DNA of 64,000 nt from Geodermatophilus sp. TF02-6 (GCF_003319115.1 NZ_QOHF01000021.1:21257-85256); one strand, 5' to 3'. Positions 1 through 15,203 are shown, counted from the stretch's first letter. The notes: generated by a model not told the origin, from the sequence alone. Numbers and translations are program-made.

Positions 1-44
1 CCTTGATCTAGAAGTCCAGTAACTAGCCCCGGAAAGGGGTCCCT
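1..44 (+). other. spacer upstream of rpoC with its ribosome binding site
   Basis: Short lead-in to rpoC, presumably the rpoB-rpoC spacer, although too little is present to prove rpoB. A purine-rich Shine-Dalgarno stretch (GGAAAGGGG, 31-39) lies 5 bases before the TTG start. Four C residues at 27-30 can pair with the GGGG at 36-39, so the site could form a small RBS-covering hairpin. Confidence 0.5.
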
Positions 45-3950
<3,906 letters not shown>

Positions 3951-4026
3951 AAAACACCCCCTGCTCCCCGCTACTCGCAGGCTCGTAGCGGGACCCTGCA
4001 GGGGGCGGCCGTTCCAGCACGTCACC
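3951..4026 (+). repeat. repeat-A copy 1, terminator-like, after rpoC
   Basis: Two nested stems can be read directly: CCCCCTGC (3957-3964) pairs with GCAGGGGG (3998-4005), and inside it CCCGCTAC (3967-3974) pairs with GTAGCGGG (3985-3992) around the loop TCGCAGGCTC. It ends in the family tail GTTCCAGCACGTCAC. It is one of about 15 related elements in the window that start at or just after stop codons. Confidence 0.85.
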
Positions 4027-4027
4027 T

Positions 4028-4067
4028 GGGAGGGCCCCGCAGATCGCGAGGTCTGCGGGGCCCTCCC
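4028..4067 (+). terminator. strong hairpin terminator after rpoC
   Basis: A perfect 16-bp stem (4028-4043 with 4052-4067) closes an 8-base loop. There is no clear U-tract, as is common in very GC-rich actinobacteria. Confidence 0.8.
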
Positions 4068-4080
4068 GTGTGTGGGGTAT

Positions 4081-4182
4081 CCGGATGATCAGGTCAGCTG
4101 GTCATCCGGCGTCCTGGCTCAGGGTCCACGGTGAGCCAGGACGCGCGACCGTGAGCTGGGACGCGCGACGGTGAGCCAGGAC
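4081..4182 (+). repeat. repeat-B copy 1 (solo)
   Basis: It begins with an imperfect palindrome (CCGGATGA...TCATCCGG, 4081-4109). Several direct and inverted copies of the 12-mer GTGAGCCAGGAC and variants follow. The same composite sequence recurs at 40582-40664 and, inverted, at 41794-41888. No coding potential is convincing here. Confidence 0.75.
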
Positions 4183-4260
4183 GACGACGCGCGGAGGCAC
4201 CGAGGACACATGTGCCGGGGGTCTACGGGGCCTCTCGCACCACGTGACGGGACCTGCGAT

Positions 4261-5304
4261 CTACCGATCCGCCAGCCGGCGCATCCTCTCGACCGTGCGC
4301 AGGCGGCCCTCGGGACTGCCGTCGAGCGGTTGGAGCACCAGCGTGGTCACCCCCGCCTCCCGGAAGGCGGCGATCCGCTCGGCCACGTGGGACTCCGGCC
4401 CGATCAGCGAGGCGGTGCGGATCAGGTCCTCGGGGACGGCGGCCGCGGCCTCGTCCTTCTGTCCGTCGAGGTAGAGGTCCTGGATGGTGCGGGCCTCGTC
4501 CTCGTAGCCGTAGCGCCGGGCGAGGTCGTTGTAGAAGTTCTTGCCCCGCGCGCCCATGCCACCGATGTAGAGGGCCAGCTGGGGACGGACCAGGTCCACC
4601 ATCGGCTCGACGTCGTCCCCGATGGCCACCGGGACGCCGACGACGACCTGCAGCTCACCCAGGGCGGGGTCGCGCCTGGCCCGGCCGGCGGCCAACGACC
4701 CGCCCCAGACCGATGCCGCCTTCTCCGGGACGAAGAAGATCGGTTCCCAGGCCTCGGCGACCTCCGCGACCAGTTCGACGTTCTTCGGGCCGATGGCGGC
4801 CAGCAGCACTGGGATCCGGTCCCGCACCGGGGTGTTGATCAGCTTGAGCGGCTTGCCGAGGCCGGTGCCCTGCTCGGGTGGGAGCGGGACCGTGTACTTG
4901 GGGCCCTCGTGGACCAGCCGGTCCCGGCGCCACACCTGCCGGCAGATGTCGACGATCTCGCGGGTGCGCTGCAGCGGGGCGTCGTAGGGGACGCCGTGCC
5001 ACCCCTCGATGACCTGCGGGCCGGAGGCGCCCAGACCGAGGGTGAAGCGGCCGTCGGACACGAAGTCCAGGCCCGCGGCGGTCATCGCGAGCAGCGCCGG
5101 GGTGCGGCTGTAGACGGGGAAGATGCCGCTCATGAGCTCGACTCGGTCGGTCACCGCGGCCAGGTAGCCGAGCTGGCTCACCGCGTCGAAGGTGTACACC
5201 TCCGCGACCATCGCGAGGTCGAGCCCGGCGGACTCGAGGTCGCGGATCTCCGCGGCGGTCTGGCGGAACCCGCCGCTGTAGCTGGCCTGGATGCCGATGC
5301 GCAC
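4261..5304 (-). CDS. LLM class F420-dependent oxidoreductase
   Basis: Predicted luciferase-like monooxygenase fold flavin/F420-dependent oxidoreductase, about 347 residues. The N-terminal MRIGIQASYSGGF strand, the VEVYTFDAVSQLGYLAAVTDRVELMSGIFPVYSRTPA-type segment typical of the family (central part of domain), and the LGLGASGP motif are visible. Substrate is unknown. The RBS GAGGA directly abuts a GTG at 5310 but sits 6 bases before a second GTG at 5304, so I prefer 5304. It lies alone on the minus strand between rpoC and a peptidase gene, facing repeat-B copy 1. Confidence 0.85.
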   Translation of the reverse strand: MRIGIQASYSGGFRQTAAEIRDLESAGLDLAMVAEVYTFDAVSQLGYLAAVTDRVELMSGIFPVYSRTPALLAMTAAGLDFVSDGRFTLGLGASGPQVIEGWHGVPYDAPLQRTREIVDICRQVWRRDRLVHEGPKYTVPLPPEQGTGLGKPLKLINTPVRDRIPVLLAAIGPKNVELVAEVAEAWEPIFFVPEKAASVWGGSLAAGRARRDPALGELQVVVGVPVAIGDDVEPMVDLVRPQLALYIGGMGARGKNFYNDLARRYGYEDEARTIQDLYLDGQKDEAAAAVPEDLIRTASLIGPESHVAERIAAFREAGVTTLVLQPLDGSPEGRLRTVERMRRLADR

Positions 5305-5383
5305 GTCCACTCCTCAAGGCTCGGCGGCGCCACCGTCGGCGCCGGGCCGACCGTATCGGCACCGGCCGGGGGCGCGACCGGGC

Positions 5384-5599
5384 TCAGAGCGGCCGGACGA
5401 CCCCGACGACCTCGGTGACCACGCGGACGCCGTCCACGTCGCCGGGGACCCGGGCGGCCGCGTGCACGTCGGCCAGGTCGACCTTGACGACGTACCCGCT
5501 GTCCCGACGGGCCAGGCCCACGCCCACGACGCCCGGGTCGGCGGCCAGCCGCTGGCTGAGAGCGCTCTTGGCGGCCCGGGCGGAGGCGCGGTCGGTCAT
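5384..5599 (-). CDS. 71-aa conserved-looking hypothetical protein
   Basis: Small predicted soluble alpha/beta protein. The pattern VVGVGLARRDSGYVVKVDL followed by VDGVRVVTEVVG resembles the small domain that often precedes serine-protease-like modules of the adjacent gene's type. It lies 76 bases downstream of the trypsin-like peptidase on the same strand, so the two may be cotranscribed and act together. No catalytic residues are visible. Function is unknown. Confidence 0.6.
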   Translation of the reverse strand: MTDRASARAAKSALSQRLAADPGVVGVGLARRDSGYVVKVDLADVHAAARVPGDVDGVRVVTEVVGVVRPL

Positions 5600-5675
5600 G
5601 GCCCCATGGTGCCCTCGATCAGCCCACCGCGACAGGCCTCCGACGGGGTGGAGGGCCGGCAGGCGCGGGGAGGGG

Positions 5676-6647
5676 TCACGAGGCGACCCACTGCAGGTCG
5701 AGCACGGAGAGGACCGTGACCAGCGGGTTGGCGAAGGTGACCCCGCCGCCGTCGCGCCCCCCGGTGTCGCTGCCCGCGAAGAGCAGGCCGAGCGGTGCCC
5801 GGTCCGAGCTGCGCCAGATCACCGAGCCGCTGTCGCCGCCCGCGCTGAACGCCCCGTCGAGCCCGTCGACCTCCACCTGGCCGTCGAAGGTGTACACCGC
5901 CTCGTCGTACTGCACGGTGACGCCGTCGACCTCCACGGCGCTGACCCGGCCCGCGGTGTGCCCGGTCGTGCGGCCGACCTTCTCCACGCGCTCGTCGGGG
6001 TCCACGTCGTCCACCCGGAGCGGCTCGTGGGCCAGCGGGCCGCCGGGCAGCCGTCCCGGCTCCACGGGGACCTCCGGGTCGACGACCGCCACCGCGGCGT
6101 CGACCAGGTTGCGTCGGCCGGCGGTGAACCGCTCGAAGGCGGCCAGCGTCGCCACCCGGTCGGTGGACAGGACCCCGCCGTCGGCCGGCCCCGGCTGCAG
6201 GACCGGGTCGCCGACCGAGGCGGCGCCGCCCGCGGCCAGGACGTGGTTGTTCGACAGCACCGCCAGGCGCCCGCCGCACCGCACGAAGCCCCCGAGGGTC
6301 CCGGCGGTGACCGCGGGGTGGGCGACCGACGACCCCGGGCGCAGCGGGCGGACGTGCTGCTGCAGCTCGTCCGGGGCGGGGGAGGAGAGCGCGCGGACGG
6401 CGCCGATCACCCGGACGTCGAGCTGGTCGAGCACCGCGTCGTCCAGACCGGACAGCAGGACGTCGGCGTCCTGCCTGGCCGCCAGGCGGACGGCGAGGTG
6501 GGCCTGGTCGGGGCCGACCGGGGTCAGGCCAAGAGCCGGTCGCACCCAGCGCCGCCCGTCGAGGTCCCTGGCGGTGACCGGACCGGCGGACTCGGCCGCC
6601 CGCACCCTCAGCTGGGCCTTGAGCTCGCGGGCCAGGTCGACGTGCAC
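5676..6647 (-). CDS. trypsin-like serine peptidase (S1-like)
   Basis: A 323-residue protein with a complete trypsin-type triad in order: H135 in SNNHVLA, D183 in NLVDAAVAVV and S273 in GGDSGSVIW. No signal peptide or membrane helix is visible, so it may act in the cytoplasm, which is unusual for S1 enzymes. The N-terminal 100 residues form a separate region. The arrangement resembles the Nal1-like peptidases found in plants and bacteria; that assignment is inference. The GTG start at 6647 has a GGAGG about 5 bases upstream. An in-frame extension upstream to 7253 overlaps the rpsL leader and is rejected. Confidence 0.8.
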   Translation of the reverse strand: MHVDLARELKAQLRVRAAESAGPVTARDLDGRRWVRPALGLTPVGPDQAHLAVRLAARQDADVLLSGLDDAVLDQLDVRVIGAVRALSSPAPDELQQHVRPLRPGSSVAHPAVTAGTLGGFVRCGGRLAVLSNNHVLAAGGAASVGDPVLQPGPADGGVLSTDRVATLAAFERFTAGRRNLVDAAVAVVDPEVPVEPGRLPGGPLAHEPLRVDDVDPDERVEKVGRTTGHTAGRVSAVEVDGVTVQYDEAVYTFDGQVEVDGLDGAFSAGGDSGSVIWRSSDRAPLGLLFAGSDTGGRDGGGVTFANPLVTVLSVLDLQWVAS

Positions 6648-6908
6648 GAGATCCTCCGGTGGCGTTGGGTGGGCGTCCTGCCACCGACCGTAGGGCCCGG
6701 GTACGACAGGAACGTGCGCCGCGAGATCCCTGGGCGTCCGGTCCGGGGGTGTCGTGCGCGCCGCGCGCCTGCCGCGCCGCGGACGCCGGTAGAGTCGGCC
6801 CACCGCCAGGTCCGGCCGCCCGGGAACAACCCGGGACGAGCCGCCGTTGACCTCCACGTACCCCGGCGGACGGTGTCTGCTGACCGCCACGGTGTGGCCG
6901 ATCCGGCT

Positions 6909-6937
6909 TTGACCGGCTCCGGGCACGCGGGTATCGT
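6909..6937 (+). promoter_or_regulatory. promoter of the str operon (rpsL)
   Basis: TTGACC (6909-6914), a 17-base spacer and TATCGT (6932-6937) fit the housekeeping sigma consensus closely. The start of transcription would be near 6944, giving a leader of about 250 bases before rpsL. Apart from this promoter I see no gene in 6648-7194. Confidence 0.65.
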
Positions 6938-7194
6938 GGTCAGCCGTGCCCAGGGTGCCCTGGGCCTGCTCCCGTTCGCGGTGCGCCTGCCGGTAGGTGG
7001 TGGCGCCGAGTCGCGGGGGGCGACCGATCCGGTTCGACCAGCCGGCCGGTCCCGAGGAGGGCGACACGCCCGACCGCGGGGACCGGTGGCGGTCCGCGGC
7101 CGGGGACGGACTCGACCCCGGCAGGACCGGCACCCGGTACAGCAGAGCACCGTCCACAGCACGACCCAGCGCAGGTAGGAGATCCAGGCCACCC

Positions 7195-7569
7195 ATGCCC
7201 ACGATCAACCAGCTGGTCCGCAAGGGCCGCGAGGACAAGGTCGAGAAGACCAAGACCCCGGCGCTGAAGGGCTCCCCTCAGCGTCGTGGGGTCTGCACCC
7301 GCGTGTACACGACGACGCCGAAGAAGCCGAACTCGGCGCTGCGCAAGGTCGCTCGCGTCCGCCTCACCAGTGGCATCGAGGTGACCGCCTACATCCCGGG
7401 CGTCGGCCACAACCTGCAGGAGCACTCCATGGTGCTCGTGCGCGGCGGCCGCGTGAAGGACCTCCCCGGCGTGCGCTACAAGATCATCCGCGGCTCGCTC
7501 GACACCCAGGGTGTCCGCAACCGCAAGCAGGCTCGCAGCCGGTACGGCGCGAAGAAGGAGAAGAGCTGA
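7195..7569 (+). CDS. rpsL: 30S ribosomal protein S12
   Basis: A 124-residue uS12 of the decoding centre and the first gene of the str operon. The [13 protein letters not shown] and VKDLPGVRY loops are intact. K43 and K88, the positions at which substitutions give streptomycin resistance in mycobacteria, are both the wild-type lysine, so resistance by those changes is not predicted. D89, the usual methylthiolation site, is present. The ATG at 7195 follows a GGAG-type RBS. rpsG begins one base after the stop. Confidence 0.98.
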   Translation: MPTINQLVRKGREDKVEKTKTPALKGSPQRRGVCTRVYTTTPKKPNSALRKVARVRLTSGIEVTAYIPGVGHNLQEHSMVLVRGGRVKDLPGVRYKIIRGSLDTQGVRNRKQARSRYGAKKEKS

Positions 7570-7570
7570 C

Positions 7571-8041
7571 ATGCCGCGCAAGGGCCCCGCGCCGCGTCGG
7601 CCGCTGGTCGCCGACCCGGTGTACCAGTCGCCGCTGGTCACCCAGCTGATCAACAAGGTGCTCGTCGACGGCAAGCGCTCGGTCGCCGAGTCGATCGTCT
7701 ACGACGCCCTCGAGGGTTGCCGGGCCAAGACCGACACCGACCCGGTGGTCACGCTCAAGCGCGCGCTGGACAACGTCAAGCCGGCCCTCGAGGTCCGCAG
7801 CCGCCGCGTCGGTGGTGCGACCTACCAGGTGCCGGTGGAGGTCCGGGCCTCGCGGAGCACCACGCTCGGGCTGCGCTGGCTGATCCAGTACAGCCGGGCC
7901 CGTCGCGAGAAGACGATGACCGAGCGCCTGATGAACGAGCTGCTCGACGCGAGCAACGGTCTGGGAGCTGCGGTCAAGCGCCGCGAGGACACCCACAAGA
8001 TGGCCGAGTCGAACAAGGCCTTCGCCCATTACCGCTGGTGA
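7571..8041 (+). CDS. rpsG: 30S ribosomal protein S7
   Basis: A 156-residue uS7 that nucleates the 30S head and contacts the E site. The N-terminal [10 protein letters not shown] and the helical core with [12 protein letters not shown] are typical. It is separated from rpsL by one base, so the two are surely cotranscribed and probably translationally coupled. The last 15 bases around its stop are repeated exactly 32 bases downstream. Confidence 0.98.
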   Translation: MPRKGPAPRRPLVADPVYQSPLVTQLINKVLVDGKRSVAESIVYDALEGCRAKTDTDPVVTLKRALDNVKPALEVRSRRVGGATYQVPVEVRASRSTTLGLRWLIQYSRARREKTMTERLMNELLDASNGLGAAVKRREDTHKMAESNKAFAHYRW

Positions 8042-8077
8042 CGTCACGACGGTCGCCGGTACACCGCTGGTGACGTC
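8031..8077 (+). repeat. direct repeat of the rpsG 3' end
   Basis: The 15-mer ACCGCTGGTGACGTC covers the end of rpsG (8031-8045, including its stop) and occurs again, identical, at 8063-8077. The second copy lies in the rpsG-fusA spacer. Confidence 0.9.
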
Positions 8078-8207
8078 CCGGCATCCCCAGCCGCTGCACC
8101 GCCGCTGAGTGCACTCCGCTGGCCCCGCCAGCCCCCGCGGCCGGCGGGTGGTCCGGGCCACCCCTGGACGACCCGCACGTGCACTGCGAACCCACGAGGA
8201 GAGACTG

Positions 8208-10303
<2,096 letters not shown>

Positions 10304-10307
<4 letters not shown>

Positions 10308-10390
10308 GCACCGCAGGGAGCGTCAGCGACCGAGGAGCGCAGTTCGTCCGGAGCCGAGCCGTGCAGATCGCGGAGGCGACCGGCGAGTGA
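10304..10390 (+). CDS. 28-aa mini-ORF overlapping the fusA stop
   Basis: An ATG-to-TGA ORF that overlaps fusA by ATGA and could be translated by re-initiation. It is not recognised as a family. Its C-terminus (QIAEATGE) copies the C-terminus of EF-G (IIAKATGE), and the last 24 bases match the last 24 of fusA at 21 positions. It is therefore either a small coupled peptide or a by-product of a tail duplication. Coding status is uncertain. Confidence 0.3.
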
Positions 10391-10395
10391 CCTGC

Positions 10396-10417
10396 CGGGC
10401 GGGGGCAGCCCCGCCCG
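10396..10417 (+). terminator. hairpin between fusA and tuf
   Basis: A perfect 9-bp stem (CGGGCGGGG, 10396-10404, with 10409-10417) and a 4-base loop. Without a U-tract it may attenuate rather than end transcription before tuf. Confidence 0.5.
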
Positions 10418-10478
10418 GGCCCCCAGCAAGCCCACCCCAGAGTTCGCGCACGACGCGAGACCACGAGGAGAGGAACCA

Positions 10479-11672
10479 GTGGCCAAGGCCAAGTTCGAGC
10501 GGACCAAGCCGCACGTCAACATCGGCACCATCGGGCACATCGACCACGGCAAGACCACGCTGACCGCGGCGATCACCAAGGTGCTGCACGACAAGTACCC
10601 CGACCTCAACGCCGTGTCGGCCTTCGACCAGATCGACAAGGCGCCCGAGGAGAAGGCGCGCGGCATCACGATCTCGATCGCGCACGTCGAGTACCAGACC
10701 GAGAACCGGCACTACGCGCACGTCGACTGCCCCGGGCACGCCGACTACATCAAGAACATGATCACCGGTGCGGCGCAGATGGACGGCGCCATCCTGGTGG
10801 TCGCCGCCACCGACGGCCCGATGCCGCAGACCAAGGAGCACGTCCTCCTGGCCCGCCAGGTCGGCGTCCCCTACATCGTCGTGGCGCTGAACAAGGCCGA
10901 CATGGTCGACGACGAGGAGATCCTCGAGCTCGTCGAGCTGGAGGTCCGCGAGCTGCTGTCCGAGTACGAGTTCCCCGGTGACGACGTCCCCGTGGTGCGC
11001 GTCTCGGCGCTCAAGGCCCTCGAGGGCGACGCGGAGTGGGGCGACCGGCTCATGGAGCTGATGAACGCCGTCGACACCGCCATCCCCGAGCCGCAGCGGG
11101 AGGTCGACAAGCCGTTCCTCATGCCGGTCGAGGACGTCTTCACCATCACCGGTCGCGGCACCGTCGTCACCGGTCGCGTCGAGCGCGGCGTCGTCAAGGT
11201 GTCGGAGGAGGTCGAGATCGTCGGCATCCGTCCGTCCTCGACCAAGACCACCGTCACCGGCGTCGAGATGTTCCGCAAGCTGCTCGACCAGGGCCAGGCC
11301 GGTGACAACGTCGGTCTGCTGCTGCGCGGCATCAAGCGCGAGGACGTCGAGCGCGGTCAGGTCGTCGTGAAGCCGGGTTCGATCACCCCGCACACCAACT
11401 TCGAGGGTTCGGTCTACATCCTCTCGAAGGACGAGGGTGGCCGTCACACGCCCTTCTTCAACAACTACCGTCCGCAGTTCTACTTCCGGACCACGGACGT
11501 CACGGGCGTCGTGACCCTGCCAGCCGGCACCGAGATGGTCATGCCGGGTGACAACACCGAGATGACGGTCGAGCTGATCCAGCCGATCGCCATGGAGGAG
11601 GGCCTGCGGTTCGCCATCCGCGAGGGTGGCCGCACCGTCGGCGCCGGTCGCGTCACGAAGATCATCAAGTAG
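10479..11672 (+). CDS. tuf: elongation factor Tu
   Basis: A 397-residue GTPase that delivers aminoacyl-tRNA. G1 GHIDHGKTT is at 19-27; [12 protein letters not shown] and SALKALEG follow, then domains II and III. It starts at GTG 10479 with an AGGAGAGG RBS. It is the last gene of the str operon; a 12-bp hairpin follows its stop, so the str and S10 operons are probably separate units. Confidence 0.99.
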   Translation: MAKAKFERTKPHVNIGTIGHIDHGKTTLTAAITKVLHDKYPDLNAVSAFDQIDKAPEEKARGITISIAHVEYQTENRHYAHVDCPGHADYIKNMITGAAQMDGAILVVAATDGPMPQTKEHVLLARQVGVPYIVVALNKADMVDDEEILELVELEVRELLSEYEFPGDDVPVVRVSALKALEGDAEWGDRLMELMNAVDTAIPEPQREVDKPFLMPVEDVFTITGRGTVVTGRVERGVVKVSEEVEIVGIRPSSTKTTVTGVEMFRKLLDQGQAGDNVGLLLRGIKREDVERGQVVVKPGSITPHTNFEGSVYILSKDEGGRHTPFFNNYRPQFYFRTTDVTGVVTLPAGTEMVMPGDNTEMTVELIQPIAMEEGLRFAIREGGRTVGAGRVTKIIK

Positions 11673-11680
11673 CACCCCGC

Positions 11681-11713
11681 GACGGGCGGCGGTCGACCCG
11701 GCCGCCGCCCGTC
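11681..11713 (+). terminator. terminator hairpin after tuf
   Basis: A perfect 12-bp stem (11681-11692 with 11702-11713) around a 9-base loop, 8 bases after the tuf stop codon. Confidence 0.75.
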
Positions 11714-11840
11714 CCCGGGTGGCCGTGCTCTGTGCGCGCCGCCACCCACCCCGCTGGGGCCAGACCGGATGACGGTTCGGACCTCCCGGCGTTCACCCCA
11801 GCCAGGAACAGACACCGATCGGCAGGAGCAGAGGACAGCG

Positions 11841-12146
11841 ATGGCGGGACAGAAGATCCGCATCCGGCTGAAGGCCTACGACCACGAGGCGATCGACGCC
11901 TCGGCGCGGCGCATCGTCGACACGGTGACCAAGACCGGTGCGCGCGTCGTCGGCCCGGTGCCGCTGCCGACGGAGAAGAACGTGTACTGCGTCATCCGGT
12001 CCCCGCACAAGTACAAGGACTCGCGGGAGCACTTCGAGATGCGGACGCACAAGCGCCTCATCGACATCCTCGACCCGACGCCGAAGACGGTCGACGCGCT
12101 CATGCGCATCGACCTGCCGGCCTCGGTCGACGTGAACATCCAGTAA
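11841..12146 (+). CDS. rpsJ: 30S ribosomal protein S10
   Basis: A 101-residue uS10 of the 30S head and first gene of the S10 operon; it is also the NusE transcription antitermination factor. [16 protein letters not shown] and the [17 protein letters not shown] segment are diagnostic. The ATG at 11841 is preceded by GGAGCAGAGGA. The 168-base gap from tuf holds the tuf terminator; no strong promoter was recognised for this operon. Confidence 0.98.
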   Translation: MAGQKIRIRLKAYDHEAIDASARRIVDTVTKTGARVVGPVPLPTEKNVYCVIRSPHKYKDSREHFEMRTHKRLIDILDPTPKTVDALMRIDLPASVDVNIQ

Positions 12147-12155
12147 GGGGGAGTC

Positions 12156-12821
12156 ATGGCGAGCACGTTCCGTGGTCTCCTCGGCGAGAAGCTGGGCATG
12201 ACCCAGGTCTTCGACGAGAACAACCGCATCGTGCCGGTGACCGTCGTCAAGGCGGGTCCGTGCGTGGTGACCCAGGTGCGCACCCCCGAGGTCGACGGCT
12301 ACTCCGCCGTCCAGCTCGGCTTCGGGGAGATCGACCCCCGCAAGGTGAACAAGCCCGAGGGCGGGCACTTCGCCAAGGCCGGGGTTGCGCCGCGGCGACA
12401 CCTGGTGGAGCTGCGCACCGAGGACGCCTCGAACTACACGGTCGGCCAAGAGCTGACCGCGGAGGTCTTCGACGGCGTCGCCAAGGTCGACGTCATCGGC
12501 ACCAGCAAGGGCAAGGGCACCGCCGGCGTCATGAAGCGCCACGGCTTCCGTGGTCTCGGCGCCGCGCACGGCACCCAGCGCAAGCACCGGTCGCCCGGCT
12601 CCATCGGTGGGGCCTCGACCCCCGCTCGGGTCTTCAAGGGCCTGCGCATGGCCGGCCGCATGGGCGCGGTCAAGACGACGACCCTCTCGCTCAACCTGCA
12701 CAGGGTCGACACCGAGCGGGGCCTGCTGCTGATCAAGGGCGCGATCCCCGGCCCGAAGGGCGGCCTCGTGCTCGTCCGCTCGGCCGTCAAGGCCGGCCCC
12801 GTGGGGAGTGACAACCAGTGA
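12156..12821 (+). CDS. rplC: 50S ribosomal protein L3
   Basis: A 221-residue uL3, an early-assembly 23S rRNA binder with a loop that reaches the peptidyl transferase centre. [12 protein letters not shown] at the start and the loop [17 protein letters not shown] are characteristic. It lies 9 bases after rpsJ with a GGGGGAG RBS. The stop overlaps the rplD start as GTGA. Confidence 0.98.
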   Translation: MASTFRGLLGEKLGMTQVFDENNRIVPVTVVKAGPCVVTQVRTPEVDGYSAVQLGFGEIDPRKVNKPEGGHFAKAGVAPRRHLVELRTEDASNYTVGQELTAEVFDGVAKVDVIGTSKGKGTAGVMKRHGFRGLGAAHGTQRKHRSPGSIGGASTPARVFKGLRMAGRMGAVKTTTLSLNLHRVDTERGLLLIKGAIPGPKGGLVLVRSAVKAGPVGSDNQ

Positions 12822-13669
12822 CAGCGTCTACGCGTGCAGGGTCTACGAGTGCAGGGTCTACGCGTGCAGGGTCTACGCGTGCAGGGTCGATCCCGGCCCG
12901 GGCCGACCGGCAGGTCGACGTCCGGACCCCGGCGGGAGAGGTCGCCGGCAGCGTGACGCTGCCCGGTGAGCTCTTCGACGCCTCGGCCAACGTCGCGCTC
13001 ATGCACCAGGTCGTGGTGGCCCAGCTGGCCGCCGCGCGCCAGGGCACGCACGCGACGAAGACCCGCGGCCAGGTCAGCGGCGGTGGCGCCAAGCCGTACC
13101 GGCAGAAGGGCACCGGTCGGGCGCGCCAGGGTTCGACCCGCGCTCCGCAGTTCACCGGCGGTGGCACGGTCCACGGCCCGCAGCCGCGCGACTACACGAA
13201 GAAGACCCCGAAGAAGATGAAGGCCGCCGCGCTGCGCGGTGCACTCTCCGACCGGGCCCGCGAGGACCGCGTGCACGTGGTGAGCACCTTCGTCGACGGG
13301 GACGCCCCGAAGACCAAGGCCGCGCTCGCCGCGCTGAACACCGTGACGCAGGCCAAGCGAGTGCTCGTCGTCCTCGACCGCGCAGACGTCCTCAACTGGG
13401 TCAGCCTGCGCAACCTGCCGCAGGTGCACCTCATCGAGGCCGGCCAGCTCAACACCTACGACGTGCTGGTCGCCGACGAGGTCGTCTTCACCGAAGCCGC
13501 CCTCGCCGAGTTCGTCGCCGGACCGACCAGGGGCAGGCACGTGGACGCCGTGAAGCCGGACCTGACCACGCCGGACATCCCGGGTGCCGTCCCGTCGATC
13601 GCGCCGGCGGAGGGTGAGGGCACCGTCGACGTCGACACCACCACCGACGACGCTGAGGAGAGGGCATGA
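12818..13669 (+). CDS. rplD: 50S ribosomal protein L4 with a repeat-encoded N-terminus
   Basis: uL4 of the exit tunnel. At 283 residues it is longer than the usual 205-225. The first 23 residues are M-T-A plus four tandem [10 protein letters not shown] pentapeptides; family similarity begins at about residue 30 ([10 protein letters not shown]). The core loop [23 protein letters not shown], which lines the tunnel, is intact. About 50 extra acidic residues form the C-terminus. The GTG at 12818 overlaps the rplC stop and is the only plausible start before the conserved region, so the repeat is almost certainly translated. Confidence 0.96.
   Translation: MTASTRAGSTSAGSTRAGSTRAGSIPARADRQVDVRTPAGEVAGSVTLPGELFDASANVALMHQVVVAQLAAARQGTHATKTRGQVSGGGAKPYRQKGTGRARQGSTRAPQFTGGGTVHGPQPRDYTKKTPKKMKAAALRGALSDRAREDRVHVVSTFVDGDAPKTKAALAALNTVTQAKRVLVVLDRADVLNWVSLRNLPQVHLIEAGQLNTYDVLVADEVVFTEAALAEFVAGPTRGRHVDAVKPDLTTPDIPGAVPSIAPAEGEGTVDVDTTTDDAEERA
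12827..12886 (+). repeat. four tandem 15-bp repeats inside rplD
   Basis: TCTACGCGTGCAGGG is repeated four times head to tail (12827, 12842, 12857, 12872). Only the second copy differs, by one base. The unit is a multiple of three, so the frame stays open and encodes STRAG. Confidence 0.97.
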
Positions 13670-13968
13670 GCGTCCGCGACCCCCGGGACGTCCTGCTGTC
13701 CCCGGTCATCTCGGAGAAGAGCTACGGGCTGCTGGACGAGAACCAGTACACGTTCGTCGTCCTGCCCGAGGCCAACAAGACGCAGATCAAGATCGCTGTC
13801 GAGCAGATCTTCAACGTGAAGGTCCTCGGCGTGAACACGGTCAACCGTCCGGGCAAGCGCAAGCGGAGCCGGGGCAACCGGATGGGCAAGCGCAAGGACA
13901 CCAAGCGCGCGATCGTCTCACTCGCCCCGGGCGACCGCATCGAGATCTTCGGCGGCCCGGGCGCCTGA
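13666..13968 (+). CDS. rplW: 50S ribosomal protein L23
   Basis: A 100-residue uL23 at the tunnel exit, the docking site for trigger factor and [22 protein letters not shown] and the NRPGKRKR segment are typical. It overlaps rplD by ATGA. Normal length and sequence for the family. Confidence 0.98.
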   Translation: MSVRDPRDVLLSPVISEKSYGLLDENQYTFVVLPEANKTQIKIAVEQIFNVKVLGVNTVNRPGKRKRSRGNRMGKRKDTKRAIVSLAPGDRIEIFGGPGA

Positions 13969-14017
13969 GCGCACCGATCGACGGACCAGAGACAGAAGAC
14001 AAAGGGATCCAGTTCCA

Positions 14018-14851
14018 ATGGCTATCCGCAAGTACAAGCCGACGACGCCGGGTCGTAGAGGCGCAAGCGTCGCCGACTTCGCAGAGGTCACGAGAGACCA
14101 TCCCGAGAAGTCGCTGGTCCGGCCGCTGCACGGTCGCGGCGGGCGCAACGTCCACGGGAAGGTCACCGCGCGTCACCAGGGTGGTGGGCACAAGCGCGCC
14201 TACCGGGTGATCGACTTCCGGCGGGCCGACAAGGACGGCGTGCCGGCGAAGGTCGCGCACATCGAGTACGACCCGAACCGGACCTCGCGCATCGCGCTGC
14301 TGCACTACGCCGACGGGGAGAAGCGCTACATCATCGCGCCGGCCCGTCTCAAGCAGGGCGACACGGTGGAGTGCGGTCCCTCGGCCGACATCAAGCCGGG
14401 TAACAACCTGCCGCTGCGGAACATCCCGGTCGGCACGGTCGTTCACGCCATCGAGCTGCGCCCCGGTGGCGGCGCGAAGATCGCCCGCTCGGCGGGGACC
14501 AGCGTCCAGCTGGTCGCCCGCGAGGGCCGGCTGGCGCAGCTGCGCATGCCGTCGGGGGAGATCCGCAACGTCGACGTGCGCTGCCGGGCGACCGTCGGCG
14601 AGGTGGGCAACGCCGAGCAGTCGAACATCAACTGGGGGAAGGCCGGCCGCATGCGGTGGAAGGGCAAGCGCCCGACCGTCCGCGGTGTCGCCATGAACCC
14701 GGTCGACCACCCGCACGGTGGTGGTGAGGGCAAGACCTCCGGTGGTCGCCACCCGGTGAACCCGAAGGGCAAGCCCGAGGGCCGTACGCGCAGGCGTAAG
14801 GCCAGTGACGCCCTGATCGTGCGCCGCCGGCGCACCAACAAGAAGCGCTGA
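14018..14851 (+). CDS. rplB: 50S ribosomal protein L2
   Basis: A 277-residue uL2, needed for subunit association and peptidyl transferase activity. [15 protein letters not shown] and the strongly conserved [14 protein letters not shown] near residues 225-238 are present. Third in the S10 core after rplW, with a 49-base spacer. Confidence 0.98.
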   Translation: MAIRKYKPTTPGRRGASVADFAEVTRDHPEKSLVRPLHGRGGRNVHGKVTARHQGGGHKRAYRVIDFRRADKDGVPAKVAHIEYDPNRTSRIALLHYADGEKRYIIAPARLKQGDTVECGPSADIKPGNNLPLRNIPVGTVVHAIELRPGGGAKIARSAGTSVQLVAREGRLAQLRMPSGEIRNVDVRCRATVGEVGNAEQSNINWGKAGRMRWKGKRPTVRGVAMNPVDHPHGGGEGKTSGGRHPVNPKGKPEGRTRRRKASDALIVRRRRTNKKR

Positions 14852-14889
14852 GCTGGGTATCCCGGCGGCTGACAAGGAGTCCGACAGAC

Positions 14890-15171
14890 ATGCCACGCAG
14901 CCTGAAGAAGGGCCCGTTCGTGGACGACCACCTGCTCAAGAAGGTGGACGCGCAGAACGAGAGGGGCACCAAGACCGTCATCCGGACCTGGTCGCGCCGC
15001 TCCACGATCATCCCCGACATGCTCGGGCACACCATCGCCGTCCACGACGGCCGCAAGCACGTCCCGGTCTTCGTGACCGAGGCGATGGTCGGGCACAAGC
15101 TCGGCGAGTTCGCGCCCACCCGCACCTTCCGTGGGCACGTCAAGGACGACCGCCGGTCCCGCCGGGGCTGA
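14890..15171 (+). CDS. rpsS: 30S ribosomal protein S19
   Basis: A 93-residue uS19 of the 30S head. [18 protein letters not shown], the [12 protein letters not shown] loop and [12 protein letters not shown] are diagnostic. The ATG at 14890 is preceded by AAGGAG. It lies between rplB and rplV in the standard order. Confidence 0.98.
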   Translation: MPRSLKKGPFVDDHLLKKVDAQNERGTKTVIRTWSRRSTIIPDMLGHTIAVHDGRKHVPVFVTEAMVGHKLGEFAPTRTFRGHVKDDRRSRRG

Positions 15172-15203
15172 CAGAGCGCTGACCAGGTAGAGAGAGATCG
15201 TCG

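Noticed and set aside
1..44. 3' end of rpoB
   Set aside because: Expected from gene order, but no frame with recognisable RpoB sequence can be read in 44 bases.
4171..5418. 415-codon plus-strand frame over the LLM oxidoreductase
   Set aside because: The minus-strand protein has clear family motifs; the plus frame has none and runs through repeat-B.
12827..12886. Possible CRISPR-like direct repeats
   Set aside because: Units are contiguous without spacers and lie inside rplD; the repeat-B 12-mers also lack regular spacers. No cas gene is present.
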